From: CBDAQD01 sp965275905
Lineage (GTDB): Bacteria; Pseudomonadota; Alphaproteobacteria; Rhizobiales; JAJFHC01
Direction of reading: 5' to 3'
Assembly (NCBI GenBank): GCA_965275905.1
Contig: CBDHYJ010000014.1
Location: 1 to 64,000 of the forward strand
DNA: 64,000 bases
The first letter of the stretch is position 1; every line of letters begins with the position of its first letter. The notes below the pieces were generated by a model. The model saw only the letters and a list, made by a program, of their open reading frames with translations, searched no databases and was not told the origin of the DNA. Below, piece after piece: positions 42,908 through 54,126 of the stretch. The translations under genes were made by a program, and so were the position numbers.

Positions 42908-44677
42908 ATGGTTGCAACCCGGACACCGATGTCGGAAGGCAAGTTGTCGGCGATCATGTTTGCCGACATCCACGGCTACAGCCGTCTTGTCGACATGGAT
43001 GAACTGGGTAATCTCGATCGTATTTCCAGATCCATTCAGTTGTTCCGTGACCTGATCGGCGATTACGGCGGGCACGTCTACAATGTTGCCGGCGACGGAA
43101 TTCTTGCGATGTTCGACAGTGCATCGCAGGCAATTCGCTTTGCGGCGGAATTCCAGCGTGAGTTGAAGAACGAGGTTGTCTGGAACGCCAGCGACGAACC
43201 GATCACGTTCCGGATCGGCATCAATCTCGGTGAGGCGATGCCGACGAGTGACGGCCTTTATGGCCACAGCGTGAATGTCGCGGCGCGTATACAGGCGCTC
43301 GCCGAGCCCGGCGGCATCTGCATATCCGATCTCACGAAAAAGGCGGTGCATGACTGGTCCAATCTGGCCCTTCGTCCGATGGGCAAGCGTGAGCTGAAGA
43401 ACATCTCCGAGCCGGTCGAGCTGTTTTCCGTCGAGTTGTCGGATTCGAAGACGGTCCAGCCCGCGATCCCCGCACCGCCGGAACAGGCAGTGACGGACGG
43501 GTTCGTGAAGGACGCGTCGGTTGCGGTTCTGCCGCTCATCAATCTGACCGGCGATCCGGCCGATCATCATCTGTGTGAAGGCATCACCGATGACGTGATC
43601 TCGGGCCTCTGCAGGTTTCGCGATCTGGTCGTCATCGCACGGCACTCGGTGCAGCCGTTCAAGGACCGCAGCATACCGATCGACGCAGTCGGGCGCAGTC
43701 TGGGCGTTCGGTATCTGCTCGACGGCAGCCTTCAGCGCAGCGGTCCCCAGTTGCGCATCCGCGTGCAGCTCAACGAAGCAACCACGGGCAACACCATCTG
43801 GTCCGAGCGCTATGACGGCGCGATGGACGACGTGTTTGCCTTTCAGGATGACATTACGAACCAGATCACGGCACTCCTCGCGATCCAGATCGGTTCCGCC
43901 GAGCGCCGCCGGGCGCTTTCCGAGCACCATCCCGATCTGCGCGCCTACGGACTCGTGCTGCGCGGACAGGACCTCACATTGCGGTTCATGAAGGAATCGA
44001 ACTCCCATGCCAGGAGATTGTTCGAGCAGGCGATCGATCTCGATCCCGCTTACTCCCGCGGCTATGCGTCGGTGTCACGCACGCATAATCTCGCCTGGCG
44101 CTACGCCTGGGTTGAATCCCCCGGTGCCGCGCTGAACAAGGCCGTGGAACTGGCGTCTTCGGCCATTGGTTATGACGATCTCGACGCGCGCGGATTCGGC
44201 GAATTGGGGTATGCCCATCTCTACAAGAAGCAGCATGGCGAGTCGCTTGCCGCCTATGAGCGGGCATTGCAGCTCAATCCCAATGATGCCGACCTTCTCG
44301 CCGAGATGGGTGATGCGCTGGGCTATTGCCGCCAGTGCGACCGGGCGATCGATCTTCTGCAGAAGGCGATAAGGCTCAACCCCTACCATCCCGACTGGTA
44401 CCTCTGGTATCTGGGCGATGCCTATTTCTACAACGGCGAATACGACAAGGTCATCGAGTCCCTGAACAAGATGCATGACAAGTCCGAAGGGTACAGACTG
44501 CTCGCTTCAAGCCATGCCCATCTGGGCGAACTGGACGAGGCAACGCGCTATGCCGGCCTCGTCATGGAAAAACACCCGAACTTCTCTCTTGAGCATTGGC
44601 GCAACGTGCCGCCGAACCAGTTCGAGGAAGACAACGAGATCTTCATCGAGGGGCTCAAGATGGCTGGCCTGAAATAG
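42908..44677 (+). CDS. Class III adenylate/guanylate cyclase with TolB-like and TPR domains
   Basis: 589 residues. Cyclase domain (about 10-170): metal Asp in MFADIHGYSRLVD, VYNVAGDGILAMFDSA, GINLGEAM and SVNVAARIQALAEPGGI. Middle (about 195-330): VAVLPLINLTGDPADHHLCE, GVRYLLDGSLQRSGPQLRIR, the TolB-like/FlgO region common behind such cyclases. C-terminal TPRs with LAAYERALQLNPNDADLL and DLLQKAIRLNPYHPDW. Makes cAMP or cGMP in response to an unknown signal. ATG 42908 has GAGG upstream; MSEGK at 42929 is an alternative. Confidence 0.9.
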   Translation: MVATRTPMSEGKLSAIMFADIHGYSRLVDMDELGNLDRISRSIQLFRDLIGDYGGHVYNVAGDGILAMFDSASQAIRFAAEFQRELKNEVVWNASDEPITFRIGINLGEAMPTSDGLYGHSVNVAARIQALAEPGGICISDLTKKAVHDWSNLALRPMGKRELKNISEPVELFSVELSDSKTVQPAIPAPPEQAVTDGFVKDASVAVLPLINLTGDPADHHLCEGITDDVISGLCRFRDLVVIARHSVQPFKDRSIPIDAVGRSLGVRYLLDGSLQRSGPQLRIRVQLNEATTGNTIWSERYDGAMDDVFAFQDDITNQITALLAIQIGSAERRRALSEHHPDLRAYGLVLRGQDLTLRFMKESNSHARRLFEQAIDLDPAYSRGYASVSRTHNLAWRYAWVESPGAALNKAVELASSAIGYDDLDARGFGELGYAHLYKKQHGESLAAYERALQLNPNDADLLAEMGDALGYCRQCDRAIDLLQKAIRLNPYHPDWYLWYLGDAYFYNGEYDKVIESLNKMHDKSEGYRLLASSHAHLGELDEATRYAGLVMEKHPNFSLEHWRNVPPNQFEEDNEIFIEGLKMAGLK

Positions 44678-44691
44678 GCGGCGTTCAGGCG

Positions 44692-45537
44692 CTAGCGCGC
44701 GATCCTCAGGAGAATCGCGCCGGACAGTGTCACGGCCGTCGAGATCACCTTGGCCAGGTTGAGCTTTTCCTTCAGGAATACGACGCCGATCAGCAAAGCG
44801 AAGATGATGCTTGTCTCCCGCAGTGCGGTGACCAGCGCGATCGGCGCCTGCGTGAACGCCCAGATGACGAGAGCGTAGGCGGCGTAGGAGGCCCCGCCGC
44901 CGACAACCGCCATGGTCCGGCCCTCTCCGGCGAGCCGGCGGAAGATGCCGGGCCTGATGACCGCCATCGTGGCCGACAGGAACACCGCATTCAGAACCGT
45001 GAGCCAGCCGTAAAAGCCGAGTGCCGTGCCGGCCTCCCGGGCGCCGAGGCCGTCGACGAGCGAGTAGCTTGCAATGAAGCAGCCGGTTGCAAAAGCGGTC
45101 AGCGCGGCCTGGGTGTTCCGCAGCCCGTCTCCCTGACGCACGATGCTGAGGCTCATGATGCCGATCCCGATGACGGCGATCGCGGCGATCTCGAGCGACG
45201 ACAGGACGACGCCGAGAAACGTGACCGACACCACGGCCACGATCATCGGCGCTGTACCGCGCGCGATAGGGTAGACCTGCGTCAGGTCGCCCATCCGGTA
45301 GGACGCCAGCAGGAACAGCTGATACCCGAAATGCAGGCAGGCGCCGGCGATGATGTACGGCCAGCTCGCTTGCGCGGGCATCGGAACGAACGGCAGGATG
45401 ACGAGCGCCGGCGGCACGTGACCCAGAACGATGGCCAGCATGCTCAAGTGCTTGTCGGTCGAGTGTTTGACCAGTCCGTTCCAGCTGGCGTGCAGCGCGG
45501 CGGCGGCGATCACGGCTATGAAAACGATCAGGTCCAA
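44692..45537 (-). CDS. EamA/DMT-family membrane transporter
   Basis: 281 residues with about ten hydrophobic helices, in two EamA halves: DLIVFIAVIAAAALHASWNGLVKHS at the N-terminus, LTQVYPIARGTAPMIVAVVSVTFLGVV ending the first half and ALRETSIIFALLIGVVFLKEKLN the second. Drug/metabolite exporter type; substrate unknown. Confidence 0.9.
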   Translation of the reverse strand: MDLIVFIAVIAAAALHASWNGLVKHSTDKHLSMLAIVLGHVPPALVILPFVPMPAQASWPYIIAGACLHFGYQLFLLASYRMGDLTQVYPIARGTAPMIVAVVSVTFLGVVLSSLEIAAIAVIGIGIMSLSIVRQGDGLRNTQAALTAFATGCFIASYSLVDGLGAREAGTALGFYGWLTVLNAVFLSATMAVIRPGIFRRLAGEGRTMAVVGGGASYAAYALVIWAFTQAPIALVTALRETSIIFALLIGVVFLKEKLNLAKVISTAVTLSGAILLRIAR

Positions 45538-45689
45538 ACTGTCCTCCTGCGGGGCCTTGGGAATCGCGGCGTCTGGAATCGGCGCTCCGACACCCTTATA
45601 TCAGCTTTCGCAACGCCATCATGCCTTGCCGCAGGTCGCGCAAATGCGCTAGAACCCGACCCGCAGAACTCTCCCGATCGCGAGCGGAC

Positions 45690-47189
45690 ATGAGTAAGAA
45701 AAAGGCCAAGACGTTCCGGCCCAAGGCCCGGGTGCCCAAGGGGCTGAGAGACATCACCGCGCGCGAAGTGCGTGCCATGTCGCGCATGCTCTCGGCGATC
45801 GAGGACGTCTACGAGTCCTATGGCTTCGAGCCGCTGCAGACGCCCGCCTTCGAATATACCGACGCCCTTGGCAAGTTCCTGCCCGATCTCGACCGGCCGA
45901 ATGAAGGCGTTTTTTCATTCCAGGACGATGACGAGCAGTGGTTGTCGCTAAGATACGATCTGACGGCACCGCTGGCGCGCTACGTCGCCGAAAACTACGA
46001 CGCCTTGCCGAAACCGTTCCGGCGCTACCAGGTTGGCGACGTGTGGCGCAACGAGAAGCCCGGCCCCGGACGGTATCGCCAGTTCACGCAGTTCGATGCC
46101 GATACGGTCGGTTCGCCGCTGCCCGCGGCCGATGCCGAGATGTGCATGATGGCCGCCGATTGTCTTGAACGCCTGGGTATCCCGCGCGGCTCCTATCTGA
46201 TGCGGGTCAACAACCGCAAGGTGCTGGACGGTATTCTGGAAACGATCGGTATTGCCGGCGATGATGACGCCTTCGAGGCACAGCGCATGACGGTTTTGCG
46301 CGCGATCGACAAGCTGGACCGGCTCGGGATCGAGGGCGTGCGGCTTCTCCTCGGCGAGGGCCGCAAGGACGAATCCGGCGATTACACCAAGGGGGCGGGC
46401 CTCGCGCCGGAGCAGGCCGACCGTATTCTCGCATTCGTTTCGACGGCCGCCGGCGAGCGCGGCGAGGTCGTGAGCGCCCTGCGTGAGCTGGTTGGCGACA
46501 GCGAAACCGGGCTTGAGGGGGTCGGGGAACTGGCCGATATGGACGCGCTGTTCACGGCCGCCGGCTATGGCATCGACCGGATCCGGCTTGATCCGGGCGT
46601 GGTGCGGGGTCTCGGCTATTACACCGGTCCGGTCTACGAGGCGGAATTGACATTCGAGGCGGTCAACGAGGACGGCGAGACCGGACGGTTCGGGTCTGTC
46701 GGCGGCGGTGGGCGTTATGACGGACTGATCGAGCGGTTCAAGGGCGTTCGTGTTCCTGCGACCGGCTTCTCGATCGGCGTCAGCCGTCTTTATGCCGCGC
46801 TCGATCACCTCGGCAAGTTCGATGCCGACGCCGCGGACGATCCGGTCGTTGTGCTGGTCATGGACCAGGACCGTGTTGCTGATTATCAGGCGATGACTGC
46901 CGACCTCCGCAATGCCGGTATTCGCGCCGAGATGTATCTCGGCGGCAGCGGAATGCGGGCGCAGATGAAATATGCCGACAAGCGCGGTGCGCCCTGCGTC
47001 GTGATTCAGGGCGAGGACGAGCGCGCCGCGGGCGAGGTCACGATCAAGGATCTCATCGAAGGGTCGAAGCTCTCGGAAGAGATCGAGGACAATGTCGAAT
47101 GGCGCACCGGCCGTCCGGCCCAGGTCTCGGTCCCGCGGGACACGCTCGTCGAGGCGGTTAAGGACATTCTCGCCCGGCACCGGGACTAA
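45690..47189 (+). CDS. hisS: Histidyl-tRNA synthetase
   Basis: 499 residues, class II aminoacyl-tRNA synthetase. Motif 1 region KGLRDITAREVRAM, motif 2 FRRYQVGDVWRNEKPGPGRYRQFTQFDADTV, histidine loop RGLGYYTGPVYEAELTFE, motif 3 GSVGGGGRYDGLI, and a C-terminal anticodon-binding domain (VVLVMDQDRVADYQAMTADL). Charges tRNA-His. Start at 45690 (MSKKKAK); the longer frame to 45621 lacks support. Followed 5 nt later by hisZ. Confidence 0.95.
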   Translation: MSKKKAKTFRPKARVPKGLRDITAREVRAMSRMLSAIEDVYESYGFEPLQTPAFEYTDALGKFLPDLDRPNEGVFSFQDDDEQWLSLRYDLTAPLARYVAENYDALPKPFRRYQVGDVWRNEKPGPGRYRQFTQFDADTVGSPLPAADAEMCMMAADCLERLGIPRGSYLMRVNNRKVLDGILETIGIAGDDDAFEAQRMTVLRAIDKLDRLGIEGVRLLLGEGRKDESGDYTKGAGLAPEQADRILAFVSTAAGERGEVVSALRELVGDSETGLEGVGELADMDALFTAAGYGIDRIRLDPGVVRGLGYYTGPVYEAELTFEAVNEDGETGRFGSVGGGGRYDGLIERFKGVRVPATGFSIGVSRLYAALDHLGKFDADAADDPVVVLVMDQDRVADYQAMTADLRNAGIRAEMYLGGSGMRAQMKYADKRGAPCVVIQGEDERAAGEVTIKDLIEGSKLSEEIEDNVEWRTGRPAQVSVPRDTLVEAVKDILARHRD

Positions 47190-47194
47190 GGTCC

Positions 47195-48370
47195 ATGTCA
47201 ACACGCGATCCCCAGACGCTCGAAGCCCTCGCGCAGCAGGCGGACCTGCTCATTGGTTTGTTCAGGAATGCCGGCTACACGTTGATTGCGCCCGGTATCC
47301 TGCAGCCGGCGGACGTCTTCCTTGATCGTTACGGCGAGGAGATAAGGGCGCGCACCTACGTCTTTACCGATCCCGACGGCGCGGAACTGTGTCTGCGTCC
47401 CGATCTCACCATCCCCGCCTGCCGTCATCATCTGGAACAGGATCCGGTGCCGGCGGGCGAGGCGCGCTACTGTTATGACGGCCCGGCGTTCCGGTTCCAG
47501 ACAGGCGGACCGAAAGGCGGCCGTCCACGGGAGTTCGGCCAGATCGGCATCGAATTCTTCGGCGGCGCTGAAGCGGAGTCCGCCGATATCGAGGTCATGG
47601 GCCTGGCGATCGATGCGGTCGATGCGGTCGGTCTCAGGGAATACGCCATTCACCTCGGGGATCTCGGCATATTCGCGGCCTTTGTCGACGGCATTGAAAT
47701 GCCGGAGCGATGGCGCGAAAGGCTCAAGCAGCGGTTCTGGCGGCCGCGCGCGTTCCGTGCCCTGCTGGCTCGACTGGCCGGACACGAGCTGGGTGCGGTC
47801 AATGAAACCCATCGCGGCCTGATCGCCGATCTTGGCGGGCTTGACGAAGACCAGGCTGTCGGTGCCGTCGACCGTCTGCTTGGAGAGCTCGATATTCCGC
47901 TTGTCGGCGGCCGCGGGGTCGACGAGATCGCGGGCCGGTTGCTCGAGCAGGCGCGAGATGCCGAAGAGCAGCCCCTGTCCGAGGACGTGGTTGCACTGAT
48001 CAGCAACTACCTGACAACCGAAGGCCCACCCCGCGAGGCCGTCGAAACGATTGCGCGCCTCAATGGCGGCGGTGCTGCGGTCGATCGTGTCCTGGCGGAT
48101 TTTTCGCGCCGCCTCGACCGGCTCGAGGAGCGGGGCATCGATCTCGGAAAGTGCTTCTTTTCCGCGGAATTCGGCCGGAACCTCGAATACTACACGGGCT
48201 TCGTCTTCCAGATCGAAGTGCCGGACAGGGGAGTGGCCGGGCAGATCGCGGGCGGCGGGCGCTATGACAATCTGCTGGCCGATCTCGGTGCCGGCAGCCC
48301 GGTACCGGCCGTTGGCCTCGCCATTCATTCGGAACGCCTGCTGGCCGCGGCGCGGGGGACGGACTCATGA
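47195..48370 (+). CDS. hisZ: ATP phosphoribosyltransferase regulatory subunit
   Basis: 391 residues, a HisRS-like paralogue without synthetase activity. Motifs: ADVFLDRYGEEIRARTYVFTD, LRPDLTIPACRHHL, REFGQIGIEFFGG, EYYTGFVFQIEV and IAGGGRYDNLL. It forms a hetero-octamer with short HisG and provides histidine feedback. Stop overlaps hisG start (ATGA). Confidence 0.95.
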   Translation: MSTRDPQTLEALAQQADLLIGLFRNAGYTLIAPGILQPADVFLDRYGEEIRARTYVFTDPDGAELCLRPDLTIPACRHHLEQDPVPAGEARYCYDGPAFRFQTGGPKGGRPREFGQIGIEFFGGAEAESADIEVMGLAIDAVDAVGLREYAIHLGDLGIFAAFVDGIEMPERWRERLKQRFWRPRAFRALLARLAGHELGAVNETHRGLIADLGGLDEDQAVGAVDRLLGELDIPLVGGRGVDEIAGRLLEQARDAEEQPLSEDVVALISNYLTTEGPPREAVETIARLNGGGAAVDRVLADFSRRLDRLEERGIDLGKCFFSAEFGRNLEYYTGFVFQIEVPDRGVAGQIAGGGRYDNLLADLGAGSPVPAVGLAIHSERLLAAARGTDS

Positions 48371-49080
48371 GCGCCCGGGACCCGCTTGTTCTCGCCATCC
48401 CGAGCAAGGGGCGGCTGATGGAGAAGACCATCGAGATTTTTGCGGAAGCCGGACTCCGGATCGAGAAGACTGGTCACGAGCGCGGCTACCGCGGGCGCGT
48501 GGTCGATGTCGAAGAGATCGACGTGGCGTTCCTGTCGGCCTCTGAAATCTCGCACAACATCAGGCAGGGGGCGGTCCACCTGGGCGTCACCGGTGAGGAC
48601 CTGCTGCGCGAGACGATACCCGACACGGAGGCCCGCGTTGAATTTCTGCATACGCTCGGATTCGGCCATGCCGACGTTGTGGTGGCCGTGCCCGAGGCGT
48701 GGCTCGACGTCGACACGATGATGGATCTTGAAGATGTCGCCGGCATGTTCCATGCCCGCCACGGACGGCGGGTCCGCGTAGCCACGAAATATGTCAACAC
48801 CACGCGCGGGTTCTTCGCCCGCATGGGAGTTTCCGACTACCGTATCGTCGAGAGCCTCGGCGCGACCGAAGGCGCACCGGCCGCCGGCACGGCGGAAGTG
48901 ATTGTCGACATCACCAGCACCGGCTCGACGCTGAAGGCGAACAATCTCAAGATCCTGAGCGATGGTGTGATCCTGAAAAGCGAAGCCAACCTGGCCGCTT
49001 CCGTCGCGGCGCCGTGGTCGGAACAGACCCGCGCTACCAAAGCCAAGGTCGCTGACCGGCTGCGCACCGTACTGAAATAA
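48367..49080 (+). CDS. hisG: ATP phosphoribosyltransferase, short form
   Basis: 237 residues, the short form that lacks the C-terminal regulatory domain and therefore needs HisZ, present next door. Motifs: LVLAIPSKGRLMEKTIEIFA, GAVHLGVTGEDLL, RVATKYVNTTRGFF and the PRPP loop VDITSTGSTLKANNL. First step of histidine biosynthesis. Confidence 0.96.
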   Translation: MSARDPLVLAIPSKGRLMEKTIEIFAEAGLRIEKTGHERGYRGRVVDVEEIDVAFLSASEISHNIRQGAVHLGVTGEDLLRETIPDTEARVEFLHTLGFGHADVVVAVPEAWLDVDTMMDLEDVAGMFHARHGRRVRVATKYVNTTRGFFARMGVSDYRIVESLGATEGAPAAGTAEVIVDITSTGSTLKANNLKILSDGVILKSEANLAASVAAPWSEQTRATKAKVADRLRTVLK

Positions 49081-49154
49081 TCGATCGCTTGCCTTGGGGC
49101 GGGCCCTGTTGAAGACTGATCCCTGAGGGAACGACCAGTCTGACAGGGTATTGC

Positions 49155-50330
49155 GTGGCCTGCCGATCCATTCTGGAAACATTCTGTATCGCGGTGGTGC
49201 TGGCGGTCGCGGGAGCAGTGGATGCTGCGCGCGCCGACAGCAGCTTTTCCCAGTATCCGGGCTTTGCGGACTACTTTACGGCCAATCCCCGATCCGATGC
49301 GGTTCCGGGCGCGGTCGACAAGGCACTTCTTGCGCGGCACCGGCCGCGGTTCTTTCTGCCTGAAGAGCATGCCGGGCTGATCAGCTTCTACGACGATTAC
49401 ATTGCGCAGGGGACGTTGGTCGACGGCAAGGGCGAACTGGTTTCGGAGAACGTCACGCCCGAGATTCTCAACCGTTACCGGGACGACACCCAGGCGGTAT
49501 TCACCCACATCCCGTCAACGGTAAGGTCCCAGCGTCCGGTGGTGTTCGGCCGCGTGGACCGCATCGCGTTTCCGATGGGCGGCGGCCGCAGCGAGCCCAT
49601 GACCGTGCTGACCTATCACGCCGTGTTCCGTAACTCCGGCCTGGTTGCGGGACTGTCCTGGTGGCAGGCCGGTTTTGTCAGGCTGGCGGCCAACCCGCGG
49701 GATTGGCATCAGCTGGACCATTACACCGCTGTCTACCTCATTCTCGACAGCAGCGACAGGCCGGCGGCCCTCATGCTGCAGCAGCACAACTATGTGCGCA
49801 GCTATCTCTTCGGCGAGGCGCTGGACCTGCCGGACGACGGAAGGCCTGCAATCGACGTCGCTATCCGGTCAAACGAGCTCTATCCCCATGCGCCGGGCCG
49901 CCGCACGCACCGCGCGGTCCGGTTCATCGAGGTGCAGGCCCTGCGCCACATGCTCGGTGCCGCCGAGGCGCCCACGTTTGCCGGCGAGGACATTACCGAT
50001 CCCGCCCGCGAACAGGACTATGCGCTTGATTTCCTTCCGCACAGTGATGCGTTTTACAGCTTCGCGGGATATCTCGGCGAGCGTCGTATGCTGCCCGGCC
50101 GCGACGGGCCGCCGGGCGCGGACTACAACACTCTGCCAAATCTCAAACCGTTGGCGCGCCAGATCGCTGTCGGTTACTGGCGAGAGGGCAACAAGGACGA
50201 TATCCGGCGCATGGAGAGCACCTACGGAAGCACCGGCGACCTGCTGGGCTTCGTCAAGCTTCAGGGCGAGGTGTTCGCCGCAAACCTGGACTGCCTCCGC
50301 CGCCGGAAACAGGGCTGTACCCTGCAGTAA
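49155..50330 (+). CDS. Exported protein of unknown function
   Basis: 391 residues from GTG 49155 with a signal peptide (ETFCIAVVLAVAGAVDAARA, cleavage near ARADS). The mature part has no motif I recognise; RHRPRFFLPEEHAGLISFYDDYI, LTYHAVFRNSGLVAGLSWWQAG and DWHQLDHYTAVYLILD stand out, with several Trp and His. C-terminus carries two Cys (LDCLRRRKQGCTLQ) that could pair. It lies between hisG and the groEL terminator and is probably an independent gene. Confidence 0.75.
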   Translation: MACRSILETFCIAVVLAVAGAVDAARADSSFSQYPGFADYFTANPRSDAVPGAVDKALLARHRPRFFLPEEHAGLISFYDDYIAQGTLVDGKGELVSENVTPEILNRYRDDTQAVFTHIPSTVRSQRPVVFGRVDRIAFPMGGGRSEPMTVLTYHAVFRNSGLVAGLSWWQAGFVRLAANPRDWHQLDHYTAVYLILDSSDRPAALMLQQHNYVRSYLFGEALDLPDDGRPAIDVAIRSNELYPHAPGRRTHRAVRFIEVQALRHMLGAAEAPTFAGEDITDPAREQDYALDFLPHSDAFYSFAGYLGERRMLPGRDGPPGADYNTLPNLKPLARQIAVGYWREGNKDDIRRMESTYGSTGDLLGFVKLQGEVFAANLDCLRRRKQGCTLQ

Positions 50331-50341
50331 CGCCGGGCACG

Positions 50342-50371
50342 AAAAAGGGCCGTTCCCGAAGGAACGGCCCT
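50342..50371. terminator. Bidirectional terminator between the exported protein and groEL
   Basis: AGGGCCGTTCC (50346-50356), loop CGAA, GGAACGGCCCT (50361-50371): an 11-bp stem with a four-base loop. Read leftward it ends in a five-T run (complement of 50342-50346), so it is strongest for groEL. Confidence 0.9.
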
Positions 50372-50399
50372 CTGTCTTTATTCAGCTTAAGGGCGCTGA

Positions 50400-52041
<1,642 letters not shown>

Positions 52042-52142
52042 GTTTCTTCAAACCTCTGTTGTTCCCGCGGATAACTGGTCGCGGGTCAGGGACTGTCTTG
52101 GTCGGTTTCATGCACGCCCCGCGACTAGTGCGGGGCCGGCAA

Positions 52143-52433
52143 TCAGGCCTCGACCACACCCATGATGTCGGACTCTTTCATGATCAACAGGTCTTCCCCG
52201 TCGATCTTGACTTCGGTGCCGGACCACTTGCCGAAAAGGACTTTGTCGCCCTTCTTGACGTCGAGTTCCTGGATCGCGCCGCTTTCGCCGCGGGCGCCCG
52301 GGCCAACCGAGATGATCTCGCCCTGCGAGGGCTTTTCCTGGGCGGTGTCGGGGATGATGATGCCGCCTGCGGTCTTCGTGTCTTCTTCGACGCGGCGCAC
52401 GAGCACGCGGTCGTGGAGAGGACGGAATTTCAT
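52143..52433 (-). CDS. groES: Co-chaperonin GroES
   Basis: 96 residues: MKFRPLHDRVLVRRVEEDTK, the mobile loop TAGGIIIPDTAQEKPSQGEI, and KVLFGKWSGTEVKIDGEDLLIMKESDIMGVVE. Forms the heptameric lid of GroEL. First gene of groES-groEL behind a CIRCE element. Confidence 0.97.
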   Translation of the reverse strand: MKFRPLHDRVLVRRVEEDTKTAGGIIIPDTAQEKPSQGEIISVGPGARGESGAIQELDVKKGDKVLFGKWSGTEVKIDGEDLLIMKESDIMGVVEA

Positions 52434-52524
52434 GTCTGACTTCTCCTAGTACAGAACTTAGGTTGGGATTATGATCCGCTCTTTCGCCATAAAGTTTATA
52501 TATTTCAAGGCTTTCGAGCGATTG

Positions 52525-52551
52525 TTAGCACTCTTCAATAGTGAGTGCCAA
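52525..52551 (-). promoter_or_regulatory. CIRCE operator (HrcA site) upstream of groES
   Basis: Plus strand: TTAGCACTC (52525-52533), 9-bp spacer, GAGTGCCAA (52543-52551); one mismatch to the consensus TTAGCACTC-N9-GAGTGCTAA. Indicates HrcA repression relieved on heat shock. Confidence 0.95.
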
Positions 52552-52563
52552 CAATTGAAGGGG

Positions 52564-52592
52564 GAGATAGAATCTTTCCGGGGGTTTGTCAA
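52564..52592 (-). promoter_or_regulatory. groES-groEL promoter
   Basis: On the minus strand TTGACA (52592-52587), 17-bp spacer, TATCTC (52569-52564). The -35 box is perfect; CIRCE begins about 12 bp downstream of the -10, overlapping the predicted start site. Confidence 0.75.
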
Positions 52593-52659
52593 TAACCACG
52601 ACTCGGGTTCTATCGCAGGATCGCCGGGAGCCGAGTGCTTTGTGCCGGTATGGTTAACG

Positions 52660-54126
52660 TCAGGCCGCGCCCGAAGACCAGCCGTTCCGCTTGCGGTAGA
52701 TCGTCGACGCATTGATGCCGAGACGGGCCGCCGCCTGGGCGACATTGCCGCCACAGGCCCTGATGGCATTTTCGATAATATCCCGCTCCTGCTGCCACAG
52801 GGGCCGCAGCGATGAATTGTCATCGGAAGCGGCAGCAGGTGCATTGCCGCCGGAAGACGCGGACGGAAACGGCATCACATTGTCGATGTGCTCGTGCGGC
52901 TGCCATGAAATATCGCGACTGCCGTGGGCGAGGGCCAGTGCCAGCATTTCCTCCGTCACCGTATCGCCGCGGTTCATGACCACCACGTTCCGGATGACGT
53001 TCAGCAGTTCGCGGACATTTCCGGGCCAGCGGTGACTCCTGATCAGCGCCTTGGCCGCGTCGTCAAACCTGCGGAAGTCGCTGAGCTCCTCTTCTGCGAT
53101 CTCCGCAATCACGTTCTCTGCAATCACGACCGCATCGTCATCGCGCAGTCTGAGCGGAGGCAGTTCGATCGGAAGCACGTGCAGGCGGTAGAACAGATCG
53201 GAACGGAATGTGCCGGCCTTCACGGCTGCCATCGGGTCGCGGTTGGTGGCGCAGACGAACCGCACGTCGACCTTGCGTTCGGTATGCCCGCCGACCTTGC
53301 GGACCGATCCGGTCTGGATGAAACGCAGGAGCTTGGCCTGCAGTGCGAGATCCATCTCGCAGATCTCGTCGAGGAAGAGCGTGCCGCCGTCTGCTTCGAT
53401 GGCCGCGCCGGTCCGTGAACTGGTGGCCCCGGTGAAGGCGCCGGCTTCATGGCCGAAGATCTCGCTTTCCATCAGATCACGGGGGATGGCCGAGCAGTTT
53501 ATCGAGACCAGCGGCCCGCCGGATCTCGCGCTGAGACGGTGGAGCGCCTCGGCGCACAGTTCCTTGCCCGTTCCGCTTTCGCCCTGGATAAACACGCTGG
53601 CCGAGGACCTGGCGATATTGCGGATGGTCTCGTAGACATTTTGCATTGCCGGCGAGGTGCCGATGAAATCCTGAAAGCTCCTGCGGTGCTGCGCGGGATC
53701 GGCCTCCGGCGCGGTGCAGGCGACCTGACGCGTGCGGGCCATGGTGAGCGCCGTGCTGACAGCCTCGCGCAGCCGGGAGTCCGAATAGGGCTTTGCCAGG
53801 AAGTCCTCGGCGCCGTTCTTCATGGCGTCGACGGCGGTCGCGAGCGAACCTTTTCCGCTTATTGCGATCAGCGGGAGTCTTGCAGTCCGTGTGGCCCAGC
53901 CGACAGTGTCGCTAACGCGGCCCGCAAACCCGTCGAGGTCGAGAATGACGACACTGCCGTCTGCAACGGCGCCGGCGTCCAGGTCTTCGAGACGTGTTTG
54001 ACAGACGCGGCAAGGGCCTGCGCTGCCTTGGGTGAGTGTGGCGGTGATGCGTCTGGCGTCACTGTCTTCGCTTCCAAGCAGCCAGATGACCTTCGCTTGT
54101 TCGGTTGGTTCCGAACTGTCTTTCAC
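52660..54126 (-). CDS. Sigma-54-dependent response regulator (NtrC/LuxO-like)
   Basis: 488 residues. N-terminal receiver-like domain (about 10-130): the phosphoacceptor Asp is probably in VVILDLDGF and the Lys in DFLAKPYSD, but the acidic pocket reads LLGSEDS. AAA+ domain (about 150-385): Walker A GESGTGKE, the sigma-54 contact loop GAFTGA, and GGTLFLDEI for Walker B. C-terminal Fis HTH: NAIRACGGNVAQAAARLGIN. The start is GTG 54126 with GAGGG upstream; a longer frame to 54303 is Arg/Pro-rich and unlikely. No histidine kinase adjacent. Confidence 0.9.
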   Translation of the reverse strand: MKDSSEPTEQAKVIWLLGSEDSDARRITATLTQGSAGPCRVCQTRLEDLDAGAVADGSVVILDLDGFAGRVSDTVGWATRTARLPLIAISGKGSLATAVDAMKNGAEDFLAKPYSDSRLREAVSTALTMARTRQVACTAPEADPAQHRRSFQDFIGTSPAMQNVYETIRNIARSSASVFIQGESGTGKELCAEALHRLSARSGGPLVSINCSAIPRDLMESEIFGHEAGAFTGATSSRTGAAIEADGGTLFLDEICEMDLALQAKLLRFIQTGSVRKVGGHTERKVDVRFVCATNRDPMAAVKAGTFRSDLFYRLHVLPIELPPLRLRDDDAVVIAENVIAEIAEEELSDFRRFDDAAKALIRSHRWPGNVRELLNVIRNVVVMNRGDTVTEEMLALALAHGSRDISWQPHEHIDNVMPFPSASSGGNAPAAASDDNSSLRPLWQQERDIIENAIRACGGNVAQAAARLGINASTIYRKRNGWSSGAA

